From contig CM055093.1 in the NCBI GenBank assembly GCA_029204225.1, forward strand, positions 30,079,777 to 30,143,776: DNA of 64,000 nt, written 5' to 3'. The DNA comes from Diphasiastrum complanatum (taxonomy: Eukaryota; Streptophyta; Lycopodiopsida; Lycopodiales; Lycopodiaceae). Positions 1 to 12,500 of this stretch are shown piece after piece. The notes under the pieces were generated by a model that saw only the letters and a program-made list of their open reading frames with translations, did not search any database and was not told where the DNA came from. Every line of letters begins with the position of its first letter. The first letter of the stretch is position 1. The position numbers and the translations under genes were made by a program.

Positions 1-2990
1 CTAATCATGAGTGTAACCCACTAATAAGAATCCTATTTTGATTTTTCTTAAAAATCGACAAAGCAACCAACATTAAAAAAATGTGCTAACACCGTTTGAT
101 TTCTGTTTTCACGAATGATATTATGAAGTAGAGAATCTCGAGAACAATATTACGAAATTCAACTAGCTATTTTATAAATTATGGTAATTGTCAAGTTTGG
201 AATTTTTGGATGTTGGGATAATTGAAATACACTTTAGACTGCAAAGTGCCATTGAATATAGGAGCTCTAACCAAATGAACTTGAATGAAATTTGCTTCAT
301 TCAAATTCTTTGGCACCCTCACAAAATATGGCAACAATATTCTTTTTTAATCCATTCCATCGATGACAAGACCCAAATACTTTTGAAGAGATTCCAAGCA
401 TTTTTTTTTGTTTTGCAAGCCTTTGTCTTTCCATTGTTTGTTGTAACAGTTCTTTGTGGAATTGGAATAACTTTGTAATCTTTACTAAAAAATATAGGTA
501 AAATTGATCTAATCAATTGAAAACACAAATGAAATTCAAAAAATTAATGTAAGAGTAGGATCATTCTAGAAAACAATAAAACAAATATTGTCAAATACTT
601 TTTTCTTGTGAAATTTTAGCTTGCTCTTTGAGCACTTTCAACTGCTCAATAAACAAACATTTTAGATCTTTTAGAAATTTTCACAAGACCAAACTTTCTT
701 TTGCAAACTTTCACGAAATATGAATAATTCAAATGTGGAACATTCTTGGACATGAAAAAATCCTTGTACACAAAAAATATTTCTAATTTTGCGAAATTGT
801 TTGCAAGATGAAAATATAGGTAATTTGGATGCTTTTGTAGTTAAGGCATCTAGAGAAATCGTTAGCCTTTGAACCGAACCTTAATGCCTTTGAAAGCATT
901 ATACTTCAGTTGTTTCTAGAAAATAAGAATAACTTTTTAGATAATTTTTTATAGTTGAATATGAAGCGTAATTTTGATCATCATTTGTTCGTGAAAAAAA
1001 GCAATATTGGGCATGATTCCAGTGTTTGCACGTTGAGGATGAAAAGGTTTGTACCTAAGTAAATCCTCCAGAAAATCAGCATGCTTTGGAACATAGAATG
1101 GAAAGGCTATTGGACAAACTTTTTATTCTTGAACAGAGTGTAGAAACAAGAGATCATTCTTCCATTAACCTTGCTGGAATTGTTTCAGAAGTTTTTGATC
1201 TTCTTCTTTGTTGCTTCTGTGTTCATTCATGAGAAAGGCATAGAAAAAATCCAGTAGAAAACTGTTGAGAGATCGTGTGGAAGTGGGAGGTGTTCTGATT
1301 GCGCTGGAGTTGTTTCCCTGGAGGAGCACAGATGGAAAAATCTTGCAATCCTTCATCTAGAAATGCAGCTGGTTGTCCCAAGGGGGGTGATGCATGGAAT
1401 GGCGCCCTTTCCTGTCAACTTTGGCAGCTGTATATGATGAATTCCAGGCGGTGAGACTGGTCGGCATTGTTAGAGGACAAATCTGTTGCAACCATGAAAC
1501 ATGTAGTTTCCAATCATTGATGGCTGTGACATCTGCTACTAGCGCGATGGTGAATCGTGGAGGTCTAGCCAGGAGTGAAAACGAGGTTGATGGGCTGTGA
1601 ATCATGGAGGTCTATCCAGGAGTGAAAACGAGGTTGATGGGCTGTGAAAGAGCGATCCAGCCCTGTTCTTACCTATTTTGTGCTCAAAGATGGGGCCTCA
1701 AACCTCGACCTCCATCGAGAAAGAGAGACTGGTGGTTGTGGAGCTGACTGAAGTTTTTCTTGTTTGCCTTTACCTTTGTGTGAAGGAAAGCCTTTCTAGA
1801 GTTTGCATAGCCTTGCTCAATGGGAATGCCCTTTGCTATTTTATATTTTAGGATCTTTATTTTGGGCTTTTGCCATGCATATGCAAGGTGTTTAAAGTTG
1901 TTTTGATGCATGATGAGTGGTCGACAATTTTGTGAATTGGGTGACTATTTGTATCGGTGTTATAACATGCCGGTTGATCAAGGCTCTATAAGATTTTAAT
2001 ATTTGGTACCTTTGAGTTGGTTCGAAATTGGTTTTCTAGATCAACTCCGGAAGTTCAAGCTACTAACACCCAGTTATAGAAATTTTGGTGTCTTGGTGTT
2101 TGATTGTCAAAATTTAGCCTTGGATTTAGTATTGCTTCTCGTATAGGGAGTTGAAGAAATTTAGATTTCCTTTCTCTAAGGACAATATGCATGTTTTTAG
2201 GCTTTATCACTTTGACATTTGGCTAAGCCAGTTTAATTAAAACTTTAGTACATGTTGGATCTTTGGTCAAGCTGTAACAATCAATTTTGAGAATGAATTT
2301 TTTAAGCCGATCTTGACGGAAAGGAGAAAATGGTATGGTTCTCAGGCATGTACTCGGTATAGGATTTTAATTACTTGGTACTATGCTATTTAAACCATTT
2401 AACTCTGGAGTATTTAAATCATTTAACTCTGGAGTATTGGTACTCCTAGTAAATGGAGTTAAATCATGATTTTGGTTTTCTCCTTTTCAAATATGTGGAA
2501 CACCAATGGGTTTTTATTGTGTTCTTGATGATTTTGATCATTAGGATTGAACAAGCCAAAGCTTTTGAAATACTTGTTAAAGTGATTAATTGGACTAAAC
2601 TGGAAAATATTTGGAGGTAGTTCTTTATTCGACAAATTTTTTTTGTGTTGAATACTAACAAAGAAGTACTCGAATCCAAGTTTTATGGATTTTCCATTAA
2701 TTACAGACAACTTTAACAAAGTAATGCTTAAGCTAGTTTAATGAAAAGAAAAAATAGTCCAATTTTATTGGAAAAATTGTAATTGATAGGAACTAATCAA
2801 AATTAAAAACTGATTTCATTTCCAGCTAAAATCCTATGGTGGATTGTATATTGGTGATTCTACCCAGGTAGGATAGAAATGAATTTGTTTCAGACTTTTT
2901 TCCTACAATAATTTGTTTTTTTAACATTTACATTATTAATGTCTTATATCTTCGTTGTACCTTAGATGAAAAAAAAATTCAGGGGACTGA
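1..2990. other. Unrecognised AT-rich sequence, no supported gene
   Basis: Only short open frames (under 100 codons) occur and none resembles a family I know. The piece around 1,290-1,700 is less AT-rich than its surroundings and holds a short tandem duplication. I see no LTR end, primer site or conserved motif. It is probably old intergenic or transposon-derived DNA, but this cannot be shown from the sequence alone. Confidence 0.5.
1552..1645. repeat. 47-bp tandem duplication (2 copies)
   Basis: Two adjacent copies start at 1,552 and 1,599, exactly 47 bp apart, and differ by only a couple of bases. The shared core contains ccaggagtgaaaacgaggtt. No function is apparent; the near identity implies a recent local duplication. 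Confidence 0.85.
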
Positions 2991-3012
2991 AAATTCTGAG
3001 GGGGGAAGAATA

Positions 3013-3620
3013 GTGGACATCAGAGGTAGTAAGTGTGATCGGGAAATGTATTTCGCAGTTAGGATTTTGTTAATCCTTATAAATAATTGCTTAATACCGA
3101 ATATTAAATTCCTAGATAGAATTCATTTAGTTGAATTCATAACTAATATCTTTGTAACCATTGAGGTATCTGTAGTTTTAGATGTCAATTGTGATGTTAA
3201 AAGTGGAATATGATACGTGGCTTATAATGGATCTGTTAATTGATAGAAGTTTGTCCCTAGAGTTAATGCTCTTGGATCCAGGGGGATTCAAAACTTATTA
3301 TTAACCAGAAAAAATCAGAATGTCATATTGAACCATGTTAATTCTTCTGTTTAGATCACAAGATCATGTGTGGATTTTTGGTATCCATCTGATAGACATG
3401 ACAGTCATCCAAATGAATGGATTCTCCAGATTATGGGAACAAGAGATAATATCCTACATGAATCATAGGACAGCTAGATGATTATTGGATCTCTAGAATA
3501 TCAGATATGGCGGTTAAGGGTTTTCTAGAAGGAAGAGCTGATGGTATGGGACATCAATAATTTTGGAAAGGAAATTCTAAGACTGTAAAGATCTGATTAT
3601 CAATGGAAAAATTTTAGTAC
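3013..3620 (+). pseudogene. Ty3/gypsy internal fragment (decayed)
   Basis: The stretch near 3,520-3,600 matches the reverse complement of about 12,560-12,640, including the shared word ggtatgggacatca with further similarity on both sides. It is therefore a plus-strand scrap of the same gypsy family that fills 9,597-13,985 on the minus strand. A purine-rich run just before 3,013 looks like a polypurine tract of another gypsy end. No reading frame survives, and the exact limits are uncertain. Confidence 0.5.
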
Positions 3621-3699
3621 CTAGTCATGATATGGGAAAATGAAAAACCATTGATAAAATGTGGGGTATTTGGAAAATTTTGAGGTTTCATCTAGATTC

Positions 3700-3869
3700 C
3701 AATGTGGTATCTCATTATTAATTACTTGTAACGACCATGCCTGGAATGACGTAGCATAACTAATAACCACATACAACTGGAGTGACCAGCTATCCACGTC
3801 CAACTGGAGTGACTAGCTATCCACGTCAGGAATTATTCTGATTTCCTTATACAAGACATGGACATAACA
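3700..3869 (-). mobile_element. Gypsy LTR fragment (5' end at 3,869)
   Basis: Read on the minus strand, the sequence starts TGTTATGTCCATGTC at 3,869. It follows the gypsy LTRs that start at 9,596 (minus) and 35,949 (plus) for roughly 160 bp, then the similarity is lost near 3,705. It carries a 27-bp internal duplication the other two LTRs lack. It is probably a truncated or solo LTR; no matching partner or target-site duplication is visible. Confidence 0.7.
3774..3827. repeat. 27-bp tandem duplication inside gypsy LTR
   Basis: Copies begin at 3,774 and 3,801 and differ by one base (gaccagc versus gactagc). The duplication is absent from the LTRs at 9,596 and 35,949, so it arose after this LTR separated from them. 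Confidence 0.85.
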
Positions 3870-4033
3870 AGAATACTAGGAGAAAGCACATTGAAGGGTG
3901 TTGTGTATATATATATTTTAGGTTAATATATATATCGCAAGGAATTGTTGTTCAATTACTATATAGGAAAAAAAAAAAGAGAAATTTCATATAATTTTGA
4001 AGATTAAGTGAACACATATAGGAAATTGCAAAC

Positions 4034-4817
4034 TAGCAAAAGTGGAAAGATCTCTAGATTGACAATCTAGGGACTTTAGGATAATAATCCCTATATACTA
4101 GAATTCAATCATCAAAGTTCTCTAGATCACTCCTTATATAGGAAATTGCAAACTAGATTGCATTCCCTATACATGAAATTGTAAACTAGAAAATGTGGAA
4201 CATTTCCTCAATAGTCAATCTAAGGAATTTAAGAGTAATCATTCCTATATAAGAAATTTGAACCTAAAATTTTCATAGTTTGCATTCTTGTAACAATGTC
4301 ATTGCATTCTAAAGACTTTAACATACATAAGAATTGTGATACTTTTATTTTAGTATATATTTCATGTTGAAGATGTGTCAAACTTTAGGACCTTCAAAAT
4401 GACACCAAAATCATGTCATTTGGAAATATAGGCCAAAATTGGCTATTTTAGGCTAGTGGTGTTGTAAGTAGATTTCACATCATCTAATCTTCATTCCAAC
4501 TTTGTGAGGGAGTGCTAGAACTGAGATTATAAGTCCATTTGTTGGATTAGAAATCTAATTTGAGTGAAACACTACAAGAGAGAGACCTTAGTGAGTTTCT
4601 AGAGACAATCAAATCCATTTCTTGGCAAGATTTGTTTGAAAGTAGTTCTCACTTCATCTTATCTTCATTCTAGCTTTGTGAGAGAGTCATAGAATTGTGA
4701 TTATAAGTCCATTTGGTGGATTAGAAATCAAATTTGAGTGAAACACTACAAGTGTGAGACCTTTGTGAGTTTCAAGTCAATCAAATCTATTTCTTGTTTG
4801 TAGAAGTCACCAGTAAG
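4034..4817 (+). other. Leader-like region of copia relic with internal duplications
   Basis: This stretch precedes the gag-like frame. Around 4,470-4,800 a unit of about 173 bp is present twice in tandem (tcttcattc at 4,489 and 4,662), and the phrase tataggaaattgcaaactag recurs near 4,015 and 4,135. I see no tRNA-iMet primer site, so the 5' LTR boundary cannot be placed. The same arrangement appears in the right arm at about 40,330-41,112, so the duplications predate the arm duplication. Confidence 0.5.
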
Positions 4818-5276
4818 ATGGGATCTGCTGGAGCATACCTTCTAGAAGCTAGTGAGAGATTGAAATCTAAAAGTTTTGCTATTTTGAAGGTTAGGATGGA
4901 GTCACTCTTGGTGCTCCAAGACCTTTATGAGTTCTTGATTGAAGATGAAGATGAACCTCTAGGTGCACAGGAGCTAGCTAGATACAAGAAGAGATCTAGG
5001 CTTGCACTTCATTGTGTGAAGATGAATGTGCGCAATGATTTGTTGAGAGAAGTATCAACATGTACTAGTGCTAAAGAGGCTTGGGAGACTTTAAAATCAA
5101 TCTATGAATCTAGCAGCACATGATTATGTACTTAGAATTAAGTCTCTAAATACGGAGTTGGCTTCCATTGGAGAGAAGATTCATGATGGAGAGCTTGTAC
5201 AAATTGTCCTTAATGGTCTAGGAGATGACTTTGCAAATTTGGTCCAAGTTTTGCCATCCAATACACTTTGCCGACT
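4818..5276 (+). pseudogene. Copia gag (UBN2/DUF4219-like), broken
   Basis: The frame opens at an ATG at 4,818 (MGSAGAYLLEASERL), followed by LKVRMESLL, a common N-terminal feature of plant copia gag. Further along come AKEAWETLKSIYE and, after a stop, ELASIGEKIHDGELVQIVLNG, all typical of the UBN2 gag domain. Gag forms the virus-like particle that packages element RNA in the cytoplasm. A stop at about 5,121 and a missing stretch just after it break the frame. An upstream in-frame ATG at 4,794 exists, but the later one fits the family better. Confidence 0.8.
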
Positions 5277-5369
5277 ATAGAAAAACTTCACAGTAAGTGT
5301 ATTAGTGGCTGAAGAGTGTAGGATGCTCCACACCAAGGCAAGAATGAGTTCGTTGTCTTTGTAGGATGG

Positions 5370-6091
5370 AGATGAGAAAGCCAATTTCTCATTCAAGGGC
5401 AAAAATAACACCAATGGAAAGAAGAAGCATCCCAAGGAGGCCAAAGAAGAGGATGACACATCAGGATCAAAGGACAAGTCAAAGAAAAAATGCTTCTTTT
5501 GTGGAAAGAAGGGGCATTATGCATCCGAATGCTACAAGAGGCTAAGAGCAAAAGAGGAGGAGGACAAACAAGAGAACCTTGCATATGAAGAGGATGGAGA
5601 TGAGGAGATCTCATCTTTGATGGCATCTACATCCACTCCAACAAGCAAAAGCAACTCAAAGGACTTGGTGGATTGATAGTGGGGCTAGCTCCCACACGAC
5701 TTTCCAAAAGGACACATTCTCAACCTTACACTCTTTCAATGGTGCTTGTAAATTTATTTCTTTAGAAAATGATCAAGAATGTAAGATAGATGGTTTTGGT
5801 ACCATCTCATTAAGTCTAGGATCTAGCAAAAGGATGGATCTAGACAATGTTCTTTTTGTACCATCAATTACCAAGAGCTTGCTTAGTGTTGGACAACTAA
5901 TGGATGATGGTTTAGATGTTTACTTTAAGCATGGAGTCTATTCCATCATGAAGAATGATATTTGCATAGCAAATGTGCTACACAAGGTAGTTTGTTTAAG
6001 TTGGATGCTAAAATTGCTATGGCAAAAGAGGAAATCATTCATTCAAATGTACACTCTTTTTCTCATGATAAGATGCATGAAACATTCTTAG
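5370..6091 (+). pseudogene. Copia zinc knuckle and aspartic protease region, broken
   Basis: A CCHC zinc knuckle, CFFCGKKGHYASEC, lies at about 5,491-5,532 and would bind element RNA. A frame change then leads to WIDSGASSHTTF near 5,669, which carries the DSG catalytic triplet of the retrotransposon protease. LFVPSITKSLLSVGQL follows at about 5,850-5,900, the usual sequence ahead of the integrase. The polyprotein breaks off near 6,090. The right arm carries the same region at about 39,053-39,770. Confidence 0.8.
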
Positions 6092-7164
6092 AGATGCTTG
6101 GATCCATCTAGTATCTTGTGTAAATGAAAGTGAAATCAACAACCTTGATGTCAATGATCTTGCAAGGATTGAGGAGGAGCAACAAAGTGATGGAAATCTT
6201 GAGGATCCACCTCAAAGATCAAGTGCTCCAAGAAGTTCCACAAAGACAAGGTCCGAGCCTTCAAGGCTCACTTATCTTGGCAAGGTAATCAAGGGAAAGA
6301 TTCTCAACCATTCACTTTTAACACTTTTCTTACTTCAATGCTTGATGAACCATTTTGCTATGAGATCTACATGAGGCAAACCGAGGTATGTTATGAGAAC
6401 TACATGAGGCAACTTGAGGGCTTCATCAAGAAGGAAGTTGAAGATAAGATGTGTAATGACTCATTTGAGAACAAGGTTTTATGTCTTAGTGATCTAAAAA
6501 TTGTTATGAACCAATTAAGAGTAAATTGGTTGTTTGATCAAATGAGTGCTCTCAGATTTTGGAAGAGCAAGAATGAGTTAATCACTCATTGTTTTGAAAA
6601 ATGTGTTTTCCTTTTGGAGAGGCAAATTGTAAGCTTCTTATGAGAATAACTAAAACATCCTTGTAGGACACTTATATCCATAAGCAAGTATGTAGCCTCA
6701 TGAAGTTCAAGATCACCTGTAACTACAAGATTAGAAAAATCATGCTTACTTTTGATGGTTTGTGGACTAGTCATTTTAGCATGATAAATCTTGGTAATAG
6801 TAGCAAGTACATGTTTTGTGATCTTGATCAATGTGATTTTCCAAAGACATGGAAACATCAGATTTCCTTCAAAGAGAAGCATCAAGATCAAGGAGGAGCA
6901 AGTTTCAAGTTCATACATCTTCACTCAACATGGAAAAAATCAAGTGCAAAGGTGCAAGGAAGAATCAAGACTCTTCAATTCATCTTGGAGGAGATCAAGA
7001 TCAAAGAAGCTCTATCTTGGATATGGTGATAGATCATGTCATCATCTTTAGAGGCACATTAGTCATCTTCTAAAACTGAATATAATTCATTTCTGATGTT
7101 AAGATCAGGTCTTAGAATTGTATATAGATACATTATTGTTTCCAAGGCTAGATTTGAGGAGGAG
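6092..7164 (+). pseudogene. Decayed copia integrase/pol remnant
   Basis: No frame stays open. A stretch near 6,215-6,270 reads PPQRSSAPRSSTKTRSEPSR, similar to the variable linker between integrase and reverse transcriptase in copia elements. No catalytic motifs of reverse transcriptase or RNase H are visible, so most of pol has been lost. About 400 bp at 6,187-6,586 are absent from the right arm. A purine run ending in gaggaggag just before 7,165 is a plausible polypurine tract. Confidence 0.5.
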
Positions 7165-8190
7165 TGTGAAAAAATAGCCTATTTTGGCAAATCTAGCCAT
7201 GTAGAACTTTGTAAATATTGTGTATTATTGGGTTCCACACATGGAAGACCAAGATGCCACCAACCCACTCCTAATGTAGGTTAGGTCAAGTCAAGAGAGT
7301 TGGTCATGTCTATTTGGTGGTCATCCCTACTTTATAGGACCTACAACTAAGTTTAAGGTGAAAATTTGACCAATTAGCTACCTACCAAGCATAACCCTAC
7401 GATCTACGCTAGGGTTTCATTTTAGGACAAGAAGGGTGAGTTAACTTCCTTATTACATGTTGGAAATCCACCTAACTTTAAGAAGGAAGTCGGATGCTAT
7501 GTATTCCAAGCTCCCATATTGAGAAGATAGAATATTTTTGGAGCTCATTGGCAATCTCAAGCTGGTTCACATTAGAGGAGTTCTGTGTTTAAAAAAGACC
7601 CTTTGTAAAGATTCTTTTTATATGTTTTCTCACTTTTTTCTTACACATGGACCAATCAAAACACTCAAATTTGAAATCTACATAATGTAACTTTTTGAGT
7701 CCACATTGTTATTCCACATTAAAAATGGCATAACTTTTTAGTGGTAAGTTTAAATTTAGCGAGTTTGGTGCATTGGAAAGCGCTCGACAAGGGCTTTCCA
7801 ATGATATATTGGATGACATACTTCTAAGCTGTGATTAAAAAGTTATGGCAAGTCAAATGTATTAGTGTTGTAATATCTCAATACTATAAACTACATCTTG
7901 CACGAATTTTTAAAGGATCTTTTTGGAGCTCAATAACTCTTCTACTGCTATGTACATTGAGTTTTTGTGATCCAACTGAAACCAAATCAATTCCTATTTG
8001 TTTCTCATATTGAAGGCCATTATACAGCCTGTATTACACATGTGTGGGCTCAGATTTCAATGTTGATCAATGCTTTTGATTGTTAATGCTTGTTGTTTGT
8101 CAAATTGCCAATCTAGATCAACTTTTTGATGACTAGTTTTTTTAAAGATTGTTAAGCAAGCATCCAATCACTCTTGTGGATCTTTTGTAG
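7165..8190 (+). mobile_element. Probable 3' LTR of the left-arm copia relic
   Basis: The sequence turns non-coding right after a purine-rich tract (gaggaggag), and TGTGAAAAAATAGCC starts at 7,165, as expected for an LTR following a polypurine tract. The matching start in the right arm is 38,385 on the minus strand. The 3' boundary is not certain: similarity to a copia gag begins near 8,200 and no clean CA end or target-site duplication was found. Confidence 0.5.
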
Positions 8191-8199
8191 ATCCATTTA

Positions 8200-8928
8200 T
8201 GGTCCTAAAGTACAGTACTTTCACAAAGAGAGGTAGAAAGTGCTCATGCATTTGTCTTGAGTGTTAAGTCCTTAAGTGATGATCTAGCATGCATTGATGT
8301 AAGCATAAAAGCTGGTGAAATAGTCCAAGCTATCTTGAATGGTTTGCTAAATGAACATGCTAACCTTGTGCAAAGTTTTGCCATTCATAGAGTCTTGCCA
8401 AGTGTGGTCGACTTGCAAGAAATCACATAGGTTGCAATCAAAGCTTGATGGTACATCCTTGCAAGGTGGAGGTGAAGAGGCTTTCTTCACAAAAGGAAAA
8501 TCCAAAGGCAAAGGTAAAGTCGAAGGGAAACGGTCTAAAGGTGGTACCTCAGATCACAATGATCACTCTTCCTCCTCCTCTTCTACTTCTTTTAGAAAGA
8601 AAGATAAGTCAAAGCTCAAGTGCTTTTATTGTGGGATAAAATGTCTTTTTGCTAATGAATGTCATAAGAAGAAAAGAGAGCAAGGTGAGAGGCAAGGAAA
8701 TCTAGCAATAGATGAAGAAGAGGATAGCATTTCTGAATCTCTTGTTATCACTTCAAGTTTGCTTGCAAATATAGATGGGAATGATCCTTGGAGAATTGAT
8801 AGTGGAGCAGACATAAGGAATACTTTTCATCCTTATTATCTTATGAGGGAGAGAGCAATATCATCTATACTGCAAATGATGGTCAATGTGATATCAAAGG
8901 CACAAAAATGACTTTCTTGGACTCATCA
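8200..8928 (+). pseudogene. Second copia fragment: gag, zinc knuckle, protease start
   Basis: The stretch reads ESAHAFVLSVKSLSDDLACI and ANLVQSFAIHRVLPS, close to the gag of the copia at 13,990-14,520. A basic and serine-rich linker follows, then a damaged knuckle, CFYCGIKCLFANEC, in which the expected histidine position is changed. WRIDSGA near 8,790 is the protease motif. The fragment stops abruptly around 8,928 against a gypsy LTR. The right arm has the same fragment at 36,613-37,340. Confidence 0.75.
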
Positions 8929-9596
8929 TAAAAATGTACAAGAACCACCTCCTTCATGAATGCACCTAGCAACGATGAATTTAGCTCTTTTTTTACCTTT
9001 TGCATGCTTGCACTTGCCATGAAGAACCATTATTATCCTCATAGCTAGCCACACACAAAGATGAACATCTATAAGAAGCATATTAGATCTTGACCTAGAT
9101 CTAGCATAAGTGTAAGGATCATCATATGAAGATCTGACTAGATCCTGTTGCAAATCAACCAAAAGGACACCTGCGGAGCAAAACCAACCATCCAAACCTA
9201 GATCCCTCTTGGATTTTCCTCCTGGACCTAGCCCCCAAGCCATAGTGAAGAACCCAAGAGAGAAGAGGAGAAACTGGCTCAAGAAACCGAATTTCCAATA
9301 GGAGGACGAGCGAGTTTCCAATGGACATACTCTCCTCACGAGAGAGAGAATATTTCTTTAGGATCCCTATGCAACCTATATTGAGCTATTGACCTCCTAT
9401 TCTTGCATTAAAGCAGTCATTTACTATGCATGTGCTCCTATGTCCAATTATAGGTCTGGGCCCTCATATGATTATTAATTACTTTACAGGCCAAGCCCGG
9501 AAACGAGGCATAACCAATAACCATACACACCTGGAGTGACCGGCTATCCACATCAGGAATTATTTCGATTCCCTTATACAGGACATGGACATAACA
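8929..9596 (-). mobile_element. Gypsy LTR, truncated at its 3' side
   Basis: On the minus strand the LTR starts TGTTATGTCC at 9,596, immediately after the decayed end of gypsy pol and the purine tract (aaggggggaagaa). It runs to about 8,929, where it meets the copia fragment. It holds a 137-codon open frame (8,926-9,339 minus) also open in the right arm, but the amino-acid changes and the lack of any known domain argue against a real protein. Confidence 0.75.
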
Positions 9597-12500
9597 TTCT
9601 TCCCCCCTTAAACTAGCTCTGTCCTTAGAACGAGTAACTAGGGAAAACCCAATTTGTATGCCTTAAACTCTTCCCATGAATCATTATCCTCAATTTGACC
9701 AACCAATCTAAGCAAGCACACAGAGATAGAACAATTTTTCAATTATTATCTCTATTCCTGAGTACTCATTCAGGGTCCAAAGATACATTGAGCGATAAAT
9801 CTTCCAAATGGACAAAATCTTCAATACATCAAACTGTCATCATCATATTAACTAAATTTACATAATACACCGGATGAGCAGTCGACCAAACCTGAAGATT
9901 AAGTTTAAAAGCTAACAAATCAATCATTTAACTTTCACAATTACCCTGAAAATCAATTTTTAGTCTGACTTCAATATCAAATAAGTATTTAGAGATAGGA
10001 TAGTTCTCAAATTATCTGTCTCTACACTGAAATTCTATATCGACCTTTTAGAAGTACACTAAAAGATAAATTTCCCTATTGGGTATGATTTTCTCCAGTC
10101 TAATAACATCACCTTCATGTATCTCAATTTACATGAATCACTGGGTGAGCCCTCACCTTACATTGGAAATCAATGTTCAAAAGTTAAAGATCCAAAACAA
10201 TTATAGTTCAAGACAATCCACAAATTACTTGTAGACCTATCATAAATGCTTCTTGGTACAAAACTCATCCCACCAAAATCTCTTAGGAGATCCACCAAGA
10301 TAAAAATGACTTCAACTCAGTCCTGAGTATCCCAAATACTCTCCTGAGATAAGTGCTCTATCCCTAGCATCATATACCAGAAAATAGCAACCATTCAATC
10401 TTGATAGATTTAACTGCTCCTAATTAACCGGAGATTTTAGACTGAAAAACAGTTACAAGCATTCCTTGACTACAATCTGTAAAGGTAAGCAAAATGAAAA
10501 ATGCCTGTGAGATCCAAACAATCTCAAGTTTGTACACAAATTTAGAGTTCAAATAACAAATCTAAATTTTAACTCCACCAATTGATCAAGAATTACTCAT
10601 CATCTTAAGAATCATCATATTTCCATATAATCATCTAATGACCTTTAAGTATCAATTTAGATCTGTCAATCATAAACATTTAGAAACTTATGATTCGTCA
10701 ATCATAATCTATCGGATTTTAAACCCATAGTCATTTAGAGAGACTGGAGTATATGCACAACATACCACTCAGGATATATAAGAAACATTCTGAAATCTTT
10801 TTCACAAGGAAAATTAATGGATTCCAAGAATATTCTTCCATCTCGATTCTTAACTAGATTATGAGTTCTTAATTCTACAATCAACCTAGTGATTAAAGAC
10901 CATTATAACATTTGTCTTTAACAAATAATAAACTTTATACAATCAACTAGAACCACATCTAGAGATTATAAAGTTATGCTGAATTCCAACTGAATTCAGT
11001 GGTTATCCTTGACATTAGTTAGACTTTCATCCAATATATGTATATGAGCTCACTGGGATATAGTCAATAACTTAGGATATTTCTCCTTCAAGAAATGTTC
11101 TATATCAAAAATCTTCTATATTCTATGCACAGTTCTCATAAATGAATCCAAATGACTCACTAATCATGTGACTTATAAGCAATATAGAACAAAATAAACA
11201 GTTGCCAGTGAATTCTATTCACATTGCTTATTTATCCAATTAACTTCTAATCAGGAGTAATCCAATTACTCAAGTCAATTGTAAATGATTCAGAAATCTT
11301 AAATGTCTAGGTGCAGATCTCAATTATACATGTATAACACCACATTTAAATATTCTTCTAAATCATAAATAAGTTAATGAATTATCCTTTCCACAGAAAG
11401 AGACATTAACCTGCAAGTAACTGTTCCACACATTACTTGTTCATATGTCTATGCACTCTGACTAGTTTAAGTATACAATATAGACTCAGTACATAGGAAA
11501 CACATAGTAGATCCACAAGATTAAGATGTACATAAGCAACTTATCCAACTATGTTCCTATACATAAACATAGGCTATAAACTAGCAAATATCCACAATCT
11601 GCATATGTTACTCACATTATTCATTGAGAATCTTGCAACTCAGCTACCAAAGAACTCTATTTCTCATGAGTAAATAACATATCTGGAAAATATTTGAAGT
11701 GAATAACTCTACATTACAAGTTTTCCAACCACCTAACTCTTATTAACAAAATTCCTTCTACCAATCAGCCTACAACAGATCTTAGCGTACAAACCAAGAT
11801 TAGGCTAACTCATACAGACATCTTTGGACATAGAGTTAAGATTAAAGCTTTATTCCACTGATCCAATCCATATCAAAATGGTACTTGGTAACAATCAGTG
11901 AATCTTAATTTAATCTTTACTAATACTTCATATATTAATGAATATCTCATAGCTCAATAACTCCAAAACTCTTCTAGTTCCAGATTACTCAAAATAATCA
12001 CTTAGAGAGTTTGTCTATTTCAAACTGGATAGTTCTACCATTGCACACATACAAGATTTTTTTTCCAAAATGAATGCAACTGGCTGATTCCTTGTAAGAC
12101 TTACTCCTATCTTTTCCATTTCAATAAGATATCAAAGATTTCAAAAAGTCAGTAATGAGTATCCAATACTCTTACAATTAGGACTTTTTCCTCAGAATCG
12201 TAGAATATCTTATCATGAATGATGAAAATTTTACCTCTCAATAATCAACTATCAAATAGAGACTGACATTAGGATTCAGAAAACCTAAGTTCCGAGCCAT
12301 ATTCAAAAATCTTATATGGAAGTACAATTTCATATAATTTTAAGAGTCCTTCAGAACAGAGTCCTACATTGGAAGGAATTATATGAATCTCAATCCAATT
12401 GTCATGTATTAGGAAAGTTCTAAAGAGTGTCTAATAAAATAGAGAAATAGATTTAAGGGCTTCCATATTGTGTAATTAATGAGATAGATCTATATCTCAT

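Larger units (their letters stand above)
4034..10886 (+). repeat. Left arm of a ~6.5-6.9 kb inverted duplication
   Basis: This arm pairs with the reverse complement of 34,639-41,112. Similarity starts at 4,034 (ctagcaaaagtgg, matching the end at 41,112) and stops at 10,886 (tcaacc, matching ggttga at 34,639). The order in the arm is copia relic (+), fragment of a second copia (+), gypsy LTR (-), end of gypsy pol (-). The two arms keep the same junctions between three unrelated elements, so the composite was copied as a block. This arm is about 380 bp longer, mostly because of a segment near 6,187-6,586 that is missing from the other arm. Confidence 0.9.

Noticed and set aside
188-528. Small open frames on both strands (96 and 69 codons)
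   Set aside because: AT-rich overlapping frames without a recognisable domain or codon pattern.
1357-1605. Overlapping frames of 68-82 codons on both strands
   Set aside because: No known family, and part of the frame is created by the 47-bp tandem duplication.
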